Positions 34,486 through 45,209 of a DNA stretch of 64,000 nt are shown here, one piece after another (position 1 is the first letter of the stretch; each line of letters starts with the position of its first letter). The position numbers were made by a program, and so were the translations under genes. Source of the stretch: Leptodontidium sp. MPI-SDFR-AT-0119 (Eukaryota > Ascomycota > Leotiomycetes > Helotiales > Leptodontidiaceae). The stretch is taken from assembly GCA_020726505.1 (NCBI GenBank), contig JAHLEZ010000026.1, positions 310,001 to 374,000 of the forward strand, given 5' to 3'. A model generated the notes under the pieces. It did not search any database. It saw nothing but the letters and a program-made list of their open reading frames with translations, and was not told the origin of the DNA.

Positions 34486-34489
34486 CTGT

Positions 34490-34985
34490 ATGACTGAATT
34501 AGGGGATATCTTTATAGAGTTGGGTATCTCTCACTACCTCTACAACTTCCTCGAGCAAGGTTTTAATACATAGGAAACAATACTTGATATCACCGAGTCG
34601 GATTTTGATGCTTTGGGTGTTAAAGCTGGGCTATCGGAGAAAACTTCAACGGAAAATTGCCAATTCCAGGGGACTGCCCTCAGACCACGCTCTCGGATCT
34701 CCTCGAAAGACGCCAAGCGATGACAGAGAGTCGGGGGAAGAGAACGCGGATAGTGCAAAGGCCGAAAACAAGAACAGAAGTGGCGCATTACAACGGGCGA
34801 AACGAAAGTACAGACGACATCCAAAGCCCGGCGAAAATGCTCCTGAAAGGCCGCCCTCCGCGTAAGTGACCTTTTCGAATAAAATGCGCGAAGAACTTAA
34901 GGGGAGGAATTTATCTTTCACCGAGATAGCCAAGCTAGTAGGTGAAAATTGGCGAAATCTTTCGCCCGCCGAGAATCATTTGACG
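34490..34985 (+). pseudogene. SAM-domain plus HMG-box transcription factor, truncated
   Basis: A SAM domain (protein-protein interaction) spans about 34494-34665: IFIELGISHYLYNFLEQGF, then TAG at 34571-34573 where the family has Trp, then ETILDITESDFDALGV. A single extra A at about 34621-34625 shifts the frame into KLGYRRKLQRKIANSRGL. A Ser/Asp/Glu linker follows, then KRKYRRHPKPGENAPERPPSA leading into the HMG box, with TAA at 34863-34865, and NKMREELKGRNLSFTEIAKLVGENWRNLSP to about 34978. The sequence then changes abruptly to the antisense of the 2EXR gene, so the second half of the box and the C-terminus are missing. The TAG and frameshift show the gene was dead or dying; the 2EXR junction removed the rest. 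Confidence 0.78.
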
Positions 34986-35535
34986 TATCAGTCGTGATAT
35001 CACGAACCATGATCATCTCCTTCAGGGTTGTCATAGCTCTCAGTGCATTCTTCAGGCCTGCAATCGTCGAATGAAAACCGGCTAGTCCGTCCCCAAGATA
35101 CGCTTCATCAATTGCGACATATTTCAAGCGAGCCAGCTCAGTCTCCTTCAAAACCCCGAAGAGCCGATACAGGCCATCCTCCTCCTGACTGATGTCTAAA
35201 TAAAGAATATCGAGATCGAAATTGAATCGCACCCTCTCAGGCTGTAGGAATGATCCGAAGCAGAGGGGGTAGCGTGCCTCGACCGCCTGCCTCGATTCCC
35301 GACATACGTGTAGCGCAGTTGGGAGTGCAACTTGCGAATAGAAACCCGTCGTACAGTGGTCAGATGTAAGGATCTCCACGATACGGGGGGAGAGAGTATA
35401 TCCCATATGATGAAGCAACCCTTGTGCAGGAGCAGACACTGAAAGAATACGAGAATCGAGGATCTCAATAACGCGGGGCGAGAGACTAAGCCGCCATATG
35501 ATGAGGTGAATTTCGAGAGGAAGATACGTAAACAA
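34918..35535 (-). CDS. 2EXR-domain protein with a chimeric C-terminus
   Basis: 2EXR proteins form a large, poorly understood fungal family with an F-box-like N-terminus. The open frame (205 residues) begins MFTYLPLEIHLIIWRLSLSP. The family core is YSQVALPTALHVCRESRQAV, then RVRFNFDLDILYLD. The phrase SPR[VI][IV]EIL occurs twice (about residues 19-27 and 49-57), revealing an internal duplication of about 85-90 bp that lengthens the N-terminal part. The last ~20 residues (from about DSRRAKDF) are translated from the antisense strand of the HMG box at 34918-34978 and are not 2EXR sequence. The native end is therefore lost; the frame is open but the protein may not work. The N-terminal part has a partial copy at 22760. 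Confidence 0.7.
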   Translation of the reverse strand: MFTYLPLEIHLIIWRLSLSPRVIEILDSRILSVSAPAQGLLHHMGYTLSPRIVEILTSDHCTTGFYSQVALPTALHVCRESRQAVEARYPLCFGSFLQPERVRFNFDLDILYLDISQEEDGLYRLFGVLKETELARLKYVAIDEAYLGDGLAGFHSTIAGLKNALRAMTTLKEMIMVRDITTDTSNDSRRAKDFANFHLLAWLSR

Positions 35536-35553
35536 AGTAAAGTGAGCGTTTTG

Positions 35554-36078
35554 TCAAAATGTGTGCTTTCTGGCGGGGGTGCCTGGAGACCCTGTAGATT
35601 GGCCGCTAAAGTAAGTATATGTCAAAATCCATCTGATGTTGATATAATCCCAATTGTCTAGCTGATCACCTTCCCCTATCATCTTGTCATACCTCCGCTG
35701 GCTTCTCCCGGCTACCTGCCGAATATAGGGGGCATGGTTTTCGGGCTGCGAGTACCGTGGTGTTCGTGAGATTTTTCGTGTAGTAAGGTTTGACCGAGGT
35801 GGTTGAGAGTATAGAGGCTTCGCATCGTTTGATGGCAGGCGCAGAGGAGGTGAAGTGGAAGGCATGCTGGACTCGCATTCCTTAGGTTGTTGAGGTAGCT
35901 GGGTTATTGATGAGTATAGGGGCATAATTGTGAAAGAATGGCCGATGATGAATCTTGACGTCGAATATATATTTACAACCAAACTTTCCCACCTGTACTC
36001 GACCAAGTTCAGAGCCCATACTTTCAACCGCTGTGTCAAACGGTAGATCTCGCTCGTGGAAATTTGTCCAAGACACAT
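35554..36078 (-). CDS. hypothetical 174-residue open frame
   Basis: An uninterrupted frame with no recognised domain, low-complexity Ser/Pro/Gln-rich in the middle and no signal peptide. It may be a chance frame or an exon. It lies just upstream of, and in the same direction as, the 2EXR gene. Confidence 0.2.
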   Translation of the reverse strand: MCLGQISTSEIYRLTQRLKVWALNLVEYRWESLVVNIYSTSRFIIGHSFTIMPLYSSITQLPQQPKECESSMPSTSPPLRLPSNDAKPLYSQPPRSNLTTRKISRTPRYSQPENHAPYIRQVAGRSQRRYDKMIGEGDQLDNWDYINIRWILTYTYFSGQSTGSPGTPARKHTF

Positions 36079-36079
36079 G

Positions 36080-37760
36080 CTAGAGTCTCGCGCACTTAGT
36101 CCCGTCCTTCCTTAATGGGTTGGTGTCCTGTGGCCTCCGCAAATTGATTTTGATCAGCATCGCCACTGCGTTACGGAGAGTTAATTTTTCCCTATACAAA
36201 GTCTGAAAATCCAATCGACGCGTAAGTGTGGTTTAAATAGTAAATTGTACCTACAAATAAGTATCAGGAAGTGTAAATAGAAGGCTTCCACTCCAAGTGC
36301 GGTGTTTTGGAAGCAGTCCGCGTGGTGACATCGCCTCTGGTGCTCCTTCCAAGCGAACCCTTGGTTCCATACCCTCAAAGCCCGGGATCATGCACCGAAA
36401 CCACAGCGAGAGCGAGCCGCGATCGGATGTCCCGGCATCGAAGAAGCCGAAATAGCCTTTTAAAAAGTGCAGCATTTCCATATCCGCCTGGATGTTACCA
36501 ATTATTGGGGTCGCGTTAAGATGATTCGTTAGCAACAAAAATAAGAAATCAGAGTAGTCACTGGGATCTTAAAGAGTTTTTATTTATTGGGTCGTGACGC
36601 TCCGCCTCAGAACCCGTCCAAATACTTGTTTTTGACTCTAGCATATTAAGGCAACCTAATATCCTTCTCACTACCTCGTACTGTGTCCAGCCTTGGAAAA
36701 AAAAAATCAAGGAATGGGATTTAGGGGGAGGGCTGGTCAGCAGACTATTGAAACCGAAGAAGGTTGGGTAGTTTTGGGATCGCATCCCACCCATCTTAAA
36801 TGTGAACGGTGTGATTTTAGCTGGTCAGTCCGGTATCCCCTGACGAGCACACCTCCGGGTCATCGCGTGGCATTACTACTGTATGCACGCCTGGTTTGAA
36901 TCGCAAATGTACCTACAGGTGTGGGTGCAAATAGAAGCTCTGGGAGATGCTTGGGAAGGAATTATCGTTGGTCGAAGTCGTCCCTTCCTTTAAGAGGATT
37001 CGAGGCTCATGGTTTGATAGGGTGTCCCCGCGTCCCCGGCACATTAGACCGAAAACAGCGAGATCAGGCCGGGATCCGAAATTCCAGAATCACGGACCGT
37101 CGCCATATTCGCGTCGATTGATTCTATGCTTCTCATTAGTCTAGTGAATGTCAAAAAGATGTGGCACCATCCGCGAATAGTGCACCTCGATTCTTGAGGC
37201 CCCGGTATCCTTGGCATTGCCCATAGCAATCGCCCAGCAACGGCGTTTTGAGCAGATTTGGGGCTGACAAAAAGCGGGGAAATTGAACCAGACATACCTC
37301 CGCAACATCATTCGTTCAACGAATGCGACGCAGAAACAGAAACAGAAACCTGCCAACTCATCCCCCGGCTAAGATCATACATGCATAATTACTAGAATAT
37401 TCTTCTGCAGACATTGAGTGACAGACAGTCCTCGCTTTGACTATGGCCAACTTGATCGAGCATCAAGAACACGTTGCGTGCATTTTCAGGGGAGCGGGTG
37501 AGGTCTGTGCTTGAAATAGGGAGAGTATTTACTGGGCAGTCACTACACGCGCGTTACCCGTTAGCCGGGGACATCGGGTACAGTGTGGGGGCAGGAAGAG
37601 TATCGGGAAGCCGTTTTGCTTGCTTACGGTAACTAGAAAGACAGAAAGGACGTAATAAAAAGAAATTTCAACGTGGCCAAGGACCCTCCATCTACTTGTA
37701 CTTGTATGTTTTTGTGCAACTATGCATGCGCAAACGGACTAACCTAACCCTTAAGCTTTC
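36080..37760. other. intergenic, no gene recognised
   Basis: Only short frames below 100 codons with no family resemblance. No repeat structure stands out by eye. Confidence 0.4.
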
Positions 37761-37925
37761 TCAGCAGCTAAGCTCCCCTTCACCACGAAGAGTCTTCACG
37801 ACAATCGCACAACCGGCTAGGACAGCGATAAGTACAACAAGACGATGAGCTTGTGAACCATTCCAAATTCCAGACTGCTGTCTTCCACCCTTTTTATTTC
37901 CTTTTGCAGTGGTAGAGGAGAGCAT
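37761..37925 (-). CDS. possible 54-residue single-pass membrane protein
   Basis: ATG 37925 to TGA at 37763-37761 encodes a short protein with a basic Gly/Lys/Gln-rich N-terminus (MLSSTTAKGNKKGGRQQ), one hydrophobic segment (RLVVLIAVLAGCAIVV) at about residues 32-47 and a short polar tail. The balance of one clean membrane segment and a positively charged N-side looks protein-like, but no family is recognised and it could be the last exon of a longer gene. Confidence 0.25.
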   Translation of the reverse strand: MLSSTTAKGNKKGGRQQSGIWNGSQAHRLVVLIAVLAGCAIVVKTLRGEGELSC

Positions 37926-38930
37926 GGGTAGACAGACTATTAGTTTCTCTCGAAGCCCCTTTCGAACGGACCCGAGGGCAAGAAGGAAGACAGCAGAGAT
38001 TAGAAAAGCAGGACGAGATGGAGTCGCATTGCTGGATCTTGCGATGATGTGACGGAAGACGCCTGAATTCTGGAATTAGCACAATACGTGGCTGAAATAT
38101 ATCACTTCTACCTAGGCTAGAAGCAAGACAAAGAGTCAATACAAAAACGATCCTTGCGTCTTCTGGAAGCCTTCCCGTGCTTTAGGATCCTGTCTGCGAA
38201 GCGGGAAAATCAGCCCGTCGATCCCTCGATGCTGGATCGGACGAGCTGTGGGTACTCCTTGCGAGATGCCGGCTTCCGCGGACTATCGATTGTCTCCGCA
38301 TTTTCGATCAAAACGAGGAAGATGGAGTTGCTTCCATTTGCGCAGAGGTGGCTTAACAAGGTTCGCGGGGAAGCATCCAGCGATGGCAATGGCGTTCGTC
38401 GGAGACATGTGAGGTGGGCTTGGGCGGTAACATGAAATAACGGAATTCGGAAGCAATGTCGTAGCCGTTCGTCCATCTACCGGCCGGTATGCCATGTGGT
38501 GTGATTCTTGGTGGCATCTTCCGTTTTCGGTCTTTGTTTTTTCGGTCCTTGTTGTGGCCATCAAGTAGGGTCCTAAGCACGGCCTCAGTTCAAATCTCCG
38601 ATTGGCTGGGTGCCTTCCCCGGATTGAGCACCCATTATTATTGACAACCGCGCCAGCACCTGCGTTGACCCTGTGGCGTTATTTAGTGTGAGGATACAGA
38701 TATGGATATTGGCTTCTAACTTCGATTCGATCTGCATTCAAAGAGCGTTCGTTTCTTAATATTCAGAGGTCAGCTCCACAAGACTAATCCATCATCTTTC
38801 ACTTCTGTTTTCTCACTCCGCAGCAGATCATAATTCAATACCAGAACAAGTCCTCTGCCCCGACGAAGTTTCGTGCTCAGCATCCCCCGGCTCGTTAGCG
38901 CGATGAGTCCTGTCCTCAAAACTGAGAGAG
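37926..38930. other. intergenic
   Basis: Overlapping short frames on both strands (38154-38580), none recognised. The 160 bp before the ATG at 38931 are the likely leader of the receptor gene. Confidence 0.35.
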
Positions 38931-40515
38931 ATGGCATCATTGGCGCCTTCCCCCCCCCCCCCACCTGGAGTCATTCCGAACTTTAAAAATCCTGACTCTC
39001 AAGGATACCGGGTTACTCTTGCCATTGCAATCATGTTCCCGCTAGCGACTATCCTTCTACTTCTACGACTTTATACAAGGATTGTAATCGTTCGGAGAGT
39101 TGGGATTGACGATTGTAAGTTTATTTGCTGTCAAGGTTCCTGAGTGTGTTGGATTAACTGAGTCTAGACGCGATCGGCTTAGCATGGGTATGAATCGTCG
39201 ATTCGTCACGAAAGCACAGAAAGAATACTGATGTTTCTTATCCGGTAGGTGTTCTCCATCGGTATTATTGCTACACTCATAGTTTGTGAGTAGATACTTA
39301 TAGTGCATTCGACTGGTTTTTTGCTAATTCTCAGCTCTAAAGTGACCCATCTCGGCCTCGGTGTCCATATCTGGGACGTTCCATTTACAACGTTCAGTCC
39401 TAATTTCTTACGAGTAAGTTAATAGTTACTAGAGTCCGGAACGAGATAAGACATTCCATGCTAATCTGTACTATTTACTTACGTTAACTTTAGATGGGTA
39501 TCATTAGTGGAGTATTCTATGGCATGTCCTTTATGTGCGTTAAGTTATCAATACTTTTACTCTACCTAAGACTCTCGCTATATAAGCGATTCAGAATCGC
39601 GGTATGGGTAATCATAGTAATAACAGTCTTATACTCTTTTCTCGGCTCATTCGAATTTCTCTTCAACTGCTAGCCTATTGCCAAAAACTGGGATCTCACT
39701 TTTACAGAAGGGAAATGCATCAACGTGTCGAAAATTCTCATGGTACATGGTTCGATAAATGTCGTAACTGATGTTGCAATGCTGCTCCTGCCAATAGCGC
39801 TAGTACGGAAGTTGAAAGTGCAAATGAAACAAAAAGTGGCATTGGCTTGCCTCTTCATGACCGGAACACTGTACGCTTTCCCCTCCTAGGATGTGTCTAC
39901 AAATCAAACAAAGGCTAATTTCCACAAGTGTTTGCATCGTCAGTACTATCCGGCTAAAGTTCGTTCTGGACCTCATTCGTTCTCCAGATTTCACATGGTT
40001 AGGGGCTGAGCTTAATGTATAGTCGTAAGTTTATCTCTCCCTTAGCTCGAGAACACTAGCGAGGTTTTAGCGCTAATAACACTTTTAGCGTTTTAGAGGT
40101 GTATATTGGAATCATTTGTGCTTGCCTTTCCAGCTTTAAACCTTTTCTTCGACGTCATTTTCCAAAGGTGATTGGGAGCAGCTACTACGTACCACCTACC
40201 GCAACGCCATTCAGTAGGAATGCCGCTAATACTCTTCCTCGAACATTGACCGACCAATACGAACTTGGCTTGAGCGATGGACACGAGAGTGGTATCCCCC
40301 GCAAGAGCAAACAGCAAACATGCCCCGACAACGAGAGCCAGGAGGACATACTCGGAGATGAATTTCCGGAGGGCATGTCAAGGGGGAACGAGGTGAAAGT
40401 AACATCAGATTGCGAACTCTTCTCACAAAAGGGTAGTTTTCGATCGGACTGCTCTGGGGTTCTGACGGCGTCTCGTGAGGAGTTTCAGGGAGAGGGTTGC
40501 GTTGCTGTATTCTAG
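38931..40515 (+). pseudogene. SAT4/rhodopsin-domain (Pth11-like) membrane receptor, two nonsense codons
   Basis: Family members have seven membrane helices and are thought to sense surface or nutrient cues at the plasma membrane. Exon 1 (ATG 38931-39114) encodes a Pro-rich start, the first helix and RLYTRIVIVRRVGIDD. Intron 39115-39167 leads to YAIGLAW (39168-39187), completing the hallmark DDY-LAW. Further short exons are near 39249-39285 and 39335-39414 (VTHLGLGVHIWDVP), then MGIISGVFYGMSFMCVKLSI from about 39494, a helix pair near 39745-39860, and a last exon with VYIGIICACLSSFKPFLRRHFP from about 40099. TAG at 39671-39673 falls where the family has Gln (NC-Q-PIAKNWD), and TAG at 40020-40022 falls at a likely Trp. 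Both fit CpA-to-TpA change. The exon 3/4 junction does not keep the frame cleanly. The cytoplasmic tail ends at 40515. Confidence 0.78.
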
Positions 40516-40609
40516 GACTATAGATATTTGTATTTTTTGTTTTTGGCACTGAGAAGGCGATAGAGATATTCTGTTTGTGATTTTGGGCAGCTGGGTGGAA
40601 ATCAAAACT

Positions 40610-41222
40610 CATCCACCAAATGAAAGTCACTCCTCAGCGGAGCGGAACGAATACTCAGCTAATTGACCTGCCCAGGGCCAGTATGTTCCATATGCGTAAG
40701 GAACGCAAGACAGAGCATTGGCATTGTTCCCCCTCAAGGCCCGCAAAGGAAGAAATTCTTCTTCGTGGACTTGAATCTCAATGGCCTCACCTTCAACGGG
40801 CAAATCCTTGGTACCAGGGGGACTGTTGACATCGACAGCAGAGTCGGGCTGTGTAGAAGAATCATTCGATCCTTTTCGGGTCAATTCGTTACCATCCGCG
40901 GAATCCGTGTTGAGTTGGCGAGTGGCATATGAGCTTCCGCGAGTGGAACGAGGACTCAGCATTTGTTCTGAGTAACTGGTTGAATTCCGTGATGACATTG
41001 TGGGACTCTGGCTATCTTGTGTGGATCCTGGACCGTCCTGCATGGAATCTTGCTGAGCATAGCTGCTGAACGGCCTTTGCATGACGAGTCCTTGGAAGAT
41101 CTGGGCTCGCCTTTGATTGCACATGTTAATCTGGTCCTATAACTTGGCAGCTGTCTTCATGATTAACTCTAAGCTGGTCTTGGCTACCGTCTTGTGATTA
41201 CTAGACTGGCAGTGACTCTCTA
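40610..41222 (-). pseudogene. truncated second copy of the bZIP gene (C-terminal third)
   Basis: Nucleotide and protein similarity to 23045-23660 of the intact bZIP gene is continuous (for example DSMQDGPGSTQDSQSPTMSS versus DSMQNGPGSTHDNQSPAMSP), including a little 3' flank. An open stretch covers 40627-41124. The copy ends near 41222, so it lacks the whole N-terminal half and the basic region. A mariner element starts exactly at 41223. It is a duplicated fragment without the DNA-binding domain. Confidence 0.85.
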
Positions 41223-42516
41223 CTTCGTACATGCCCGAAATATTGTACATTTTGCATTCGGGTTAGTTCTAGAGGTTTCTGCTAGACAGGGGTTCGTACA
41301 GGGGGTACCACCCAATGATAAACCTATGTCAACTCGCCGCTTTTCCGGCCAGAATTCACCACTTTCATCATGGAATCTTCATTGAGTGTACCTACGCCAA
41401 AAACCCCAACGAAACAAACCTCACGGGATGAACGATTACGCTGTCAAACGCTCTACTTTGAGGCAGGTTGGACTCAAGATCAGATTGCCCTTCAATTAAA
41501 TCTCACTCGCCGTCAAGTCCAATACGCATTAGCCACTCGATTGACACCTCAACACCACCGCCGCGGCTGTAAAGCTTACCTAAATACGCCACAACGAAAG
41601 CGTCTTATCCAATGGATTACTGCCTCAAAAGCGAATCGTCGAGTTTAATGGGCTGATATTCCTTCAATCTTTAAGTGGGATGTCGGTCTTCACGCAATTC
41701 GTACCGCATTCAAGAAGGAAGGCTTCGTCCGCCGAATTGCACGCCGAAAACCAGTCCTTACGTATACAAATAAGGTTCAACGATTACAATGGGCTATTGA
41801 ACACGAGGATTGGACTAAAGAACAGTGGTTTTCGATCTGTTGGAGTGACGAAACTTGGGTACAACCAGGGAAACATACGAAGGATTGGATTACCCGAAAG
41901 ATAGGGGAAGAAGAACTTTTCCACGATGATTGCGTAGCAGATCGATACCAAAGGAAGATCGGATGGATGTTTTGGGGGACGATATCAGGGAAATACGGCC
42001 GGCATAAGGGGTTGTTTTGGGAGAAGGATTGGGAGACGATTAATGAAGGTTCGTATTCAGGAATTATTATCCCGAAGGTTCAAGAGATCTTACAGCAGTA
42101 TCCCGAGCTTCAATTTCAACAAGATAATGCTAAAGGGCACGCTTCTAAGTATACACAATCGGTGTTTGAAGCAATTGGGATTACTCCTATCTTTTGGCCT
42201 GCGAATTCTCCTGATTTGAATCCTATTGAGACTATTTGGGATGATATGAAGGATTATATTGAGGCAAAATACCCAGAGGTTCATAAGTCGTATAAGAGAT
42301 TACGGGAAGCTGTAATAGAGGCGTGGGAATCAATAACAATTGAAAGGATTAGAGAGTTGATCCGGGAGATGCCAGAGAGATGTAAAGCAGTGATTGCAGC
42401 TGAAGGAGGACATACAAAATACTAGGGGGATCAAGTAAAGCAGCATTGCCAAGTATTTAGCTTTCATGGGTCTATGCACGGACTAGAATTGTACATTATT
42501 TATCCATGATACGAAG
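41223..42516 (+). mobile_element. Tc1/mariner-like transposon, 1.29 kb, nearly intact
   Basis: TA lies on both sides (41221-41222 and 42517-42518). The ends begin CTTCGTACATG and, on the other strand, CTTCGTATCATG, followed by imperfect similarity around TGTACA. The size is typical of a single-gene mariner element. It sits at the broken end of the bZIP fragment; a few bases after the right end weakly resemble the next bases of the bZIP gene, which suggests insertion into the fragment. Confidence 0.75.
41370..42425 (+). pseudogene. mariner (DDE_3) transposase with one nonsense codon
   Basis: The frame runs from ATG 41370 (MESSLSVPTPKTPTKQTSRD) to 42425, 352 codons, with a single TAA at 41646-41648 before WADIP (probable former Gln, CAA-to-TAA) and no frameshift. 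The N-terminal HTH reads GWTQDQIALQLNLTRRQVQ. The catalytic triad is visible in WSDETW, FQQDNAKGHAS and NSPDLNPIETIWDDMK. With one point mutation this is the youngest-looking transposase in the window. The portion from 41967 on is open. Confidence 0.88.
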
Positions 42517-42518
42517 TA

Positions 42519-44023
42519 TATCGAGGATAAAGTTAGCCAGTGAGGTAATGGTGCATCGGAGCCTTTCCCATGTTTCGCAAAGATTTCCATCAAGAACCGA
42601 TGTGCAACATGGGAGATAGATCCGGTTCGCCAATGGGAATAGAGCAGTTGCTTATGGTGACGTCAGTTGCAGCACAAGGGGCTCATGCACTCAACCCCAA
42701 GCGGCCTGCTTTGCATACACTAACGATGTAGATCCAAAGCCTGATTTTCAGCGGTACAATAGCCACGCCCTCTGTTCGTCCAGTTTTAAAACGAAAGAGA
42801 AACGTGTACAATTCAGATGATCTTGTGACCATGAGTCACATGATTGAGTCACGTCGAACGTCTATTTAAGGATGAACCCCCGCATTATTCTTCTTAACAC
42901 CTGTATCTAGTGCGGTTGATGGTGATACTGGTCTGAATGCACAAAAAGCCCTGACAACCTCACAGCCCTACGCCGGCACTTCCCTATCCAATAGGCTGCA
43001 CTTTTCCCATGCACTCGCCCTCTTGCGATGTGCACCAAACTTGAAATGTGTTAGTGAAAGATGTTGATTGGAAGAGCATCGTGTCGGTGAGGCCTCCTGC
43101 AGATTTTGCGATGTGCAACAAAAAAGGAGGGTGGTTTTTTCTCCTCCGCTTTTTCCCCACCTCCCATTAAAGGAATTCAAGATACTTTCTGAAGTGCCAC
43201 CCTGCACTCCCATTCAGTCCAGATCCACCGGCCCTGAGGCGGTAGCCCCCGGATATCTTAAACAATAGTCGAAATTGCCGTCCACATTATTACCCCGGTA
43301 TTAGCCTCATGTGAATATTGACTTTATCGAACGTCAATGCACAGATGATGATTAGGGAGAATCAGAGAGCTCCGTAAGTATCTCGTCGCTTTTCTGCGAA
43401 CCTAAATTAGCAGGGCCTTTGGGCTAACTCTACAAACAGAACTTCAAGTCAACAAACTTCATGCCAACTCTCCACCATAACACACGACCACCCTGGTGGA
43501 GGATGACAGAAGAGGTGATGTGCGGACAAGCAAAGGCGAGTATGATTGCACTAGGCGGCAGGTGTGCAGGTATTGTTGACTGATTTTGCTCAATACTGTC
43601 TCTGAGAGTTGAGGTGTTGGTCATGTGGTCTGTGCTGCGACTGGTTGTACGCCAGACCCCTCCAGACCGCGGGCTTTCCCCGAGTTCCCTGCACGGCAGA
43701 AGCCGAAAACTCGGTTGCTACCCTAAAAAGGATCTGCCACTCACTCCTTCGGTACGCGGTGTGCCCTTTCGTCGCCTCCTATCTCCACCGAATCAAACGC
43801 CAGACGTCTCGACTTCCAACGAGGCTTGCCATTCACCTGTCCGTCGTATCAAGGCTTGTCCGAGTATGGGGAGGTTGGAGCCCGGAAATTGCCATTAATC
43901 GAAGATGGAGAAGCAGCAGAAGCTTCGCCGACTTCATTTTTGAGGGATTAAAGCAAGCCCCTCTCCCTTCGACATCTCTTGTCCTTATAATATCAAGGAC
44001 ACAATCTCGCGGCCGCTGCTTCT
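42519..44023. other. intergenic
   Basis: No gene recognised. Overlapping short frames at 43430-44070 have no family resemblance. The last 100-200 bp are the likely leader of the methyltransferase gene. Confidence 0.35.
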
Positions 44024-45209
44024 ATGGCTTCCTTCCCACACGCCTCCACTATCTCTCTAGGCCTGTTTGAAGAAGAGCAGGCTGCACAGCAGCAGCAGCC
44101 GCAGACCCTCCCCGATGTTGATAGCGGCGTGGGCATGAGCGATGCAGGCTACGAAACAGACAGTATTGGCACAACGTCGACATCACTGGCATCGAGCGTT
44201 AGGGACTACGTATTCGAGAATGGCCGTCGATACCACCGGTTTCACGAAGGGAGCTACAATCTTCCGAATGACGACTCAGAGCAGGAAAGAGAGAATAAGG
44301 CACATGCTCTGATAGCAAGCTTCGGCTACTAACTCCACTTTGCACCTATAAGGGCGAATCCACAAAATATTCTTAATATGGGTACAGGAACTGGAATGTG
44401 GGCCATTAACAGTGGGTTAATCAGTGAACTTAGACAGGACCCCAGGCTGACTTCTCTGTAGTAGGAGATCAATATTCGAGCGCCAACATTTTAGGCGTCG
44501 ATTTAAGTCCCATCCAACCCATCTGGGTTCCACCAAATGTCAAATTTATCGTTGACGACGTCGAAAGTCCCTGGCTTACCCTAAAAATCACTTCGATTAT
44601 ATACACTCTTGGCACATGGTTATGGCTATTCGGGACTGGCCCAGACTGATGCGGCGAGCGTTGGAGTGAGTCTGGCGTGCTACAGTAAGGCCTGGCAATT
44701 TCTGACGTTACAGCAGACATCTCAAGCCCGGAGGATGGATGGAGACGCAAGAGATCCACCACCGCTCCTCTTGCCACGATGGAAGCATGCCACTGGATCA
44801 TCCAGTCGCGCAATACTGGGGCCTTGTCAGCGATGGACTCGCCAGCTTGGGTGTCAACTCCGACGCGACATTACTGCTGGCCGACATGATGCGCGATGCA
44901 GGATTCATCAACGTAACGACTCGAATCTTCCACGTACCGATAGGCAGGTGGCCGAAGAACAAAGTGTTGAAGATGGCAGGGCTGTACTGGAGAGCGATCC
45001 TGCTTGACGGTGCTCAACCAATTGCTCCTCTGGGGCCTTTGACTAGGGGCCTGAAGTGGAGTCGAGAACAGTTGGAGGTGCGGCTGGTGGAGGTTAGGAA
45101 GGCGTATATGCATGAGTGGGTTCACAGTCATATGCCGCTGTATATAATATATGGGCAAAAACCTGAGGAGGGAATGGGCATGGGTACGGGGATGGCAGGA
45201 TATGAATAG
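44024..45209 (+). pseudogene. SAM-dependent methyltransferase (LaeA-like/Methyltransf_23), broken
   Basis: The N-terminus is Gln/Asp/Ser-rich (GMSDAGYETDSIGTTSTSL), followed by SSVRDYVFENGRRYHRF, the usual entry to this fungal family. A TAA at 44330-44332 interrupts just before FAPIRANPQNILNMGTGTGMWAI, which is the SAM-binding motif I. A frame change near 44430-44450 precedes FSVVGDQYSSANILGVDLSP and VKFIVDDVESPW, and another at about 44580 precedes HFDYIHSWHMVMAIRDWPRLM. A clean intron (44666-44716) then joins to KPGGWMETQEIHH, and the C-terminal half is intact to 45209. One nonsense and two frameshifts make it a pseudogene. Substrate unknown; many relatives belong to secondary-metabolite regulation, but no cluster is nearby. 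Confidence 0.78.

Noticed and set aside
43609..44070. 153-codon plus-strand frame before the methyltransferase
   Set aside because: Overlaps the methyltransferase start in another frame, no domain, probably leader sequence.
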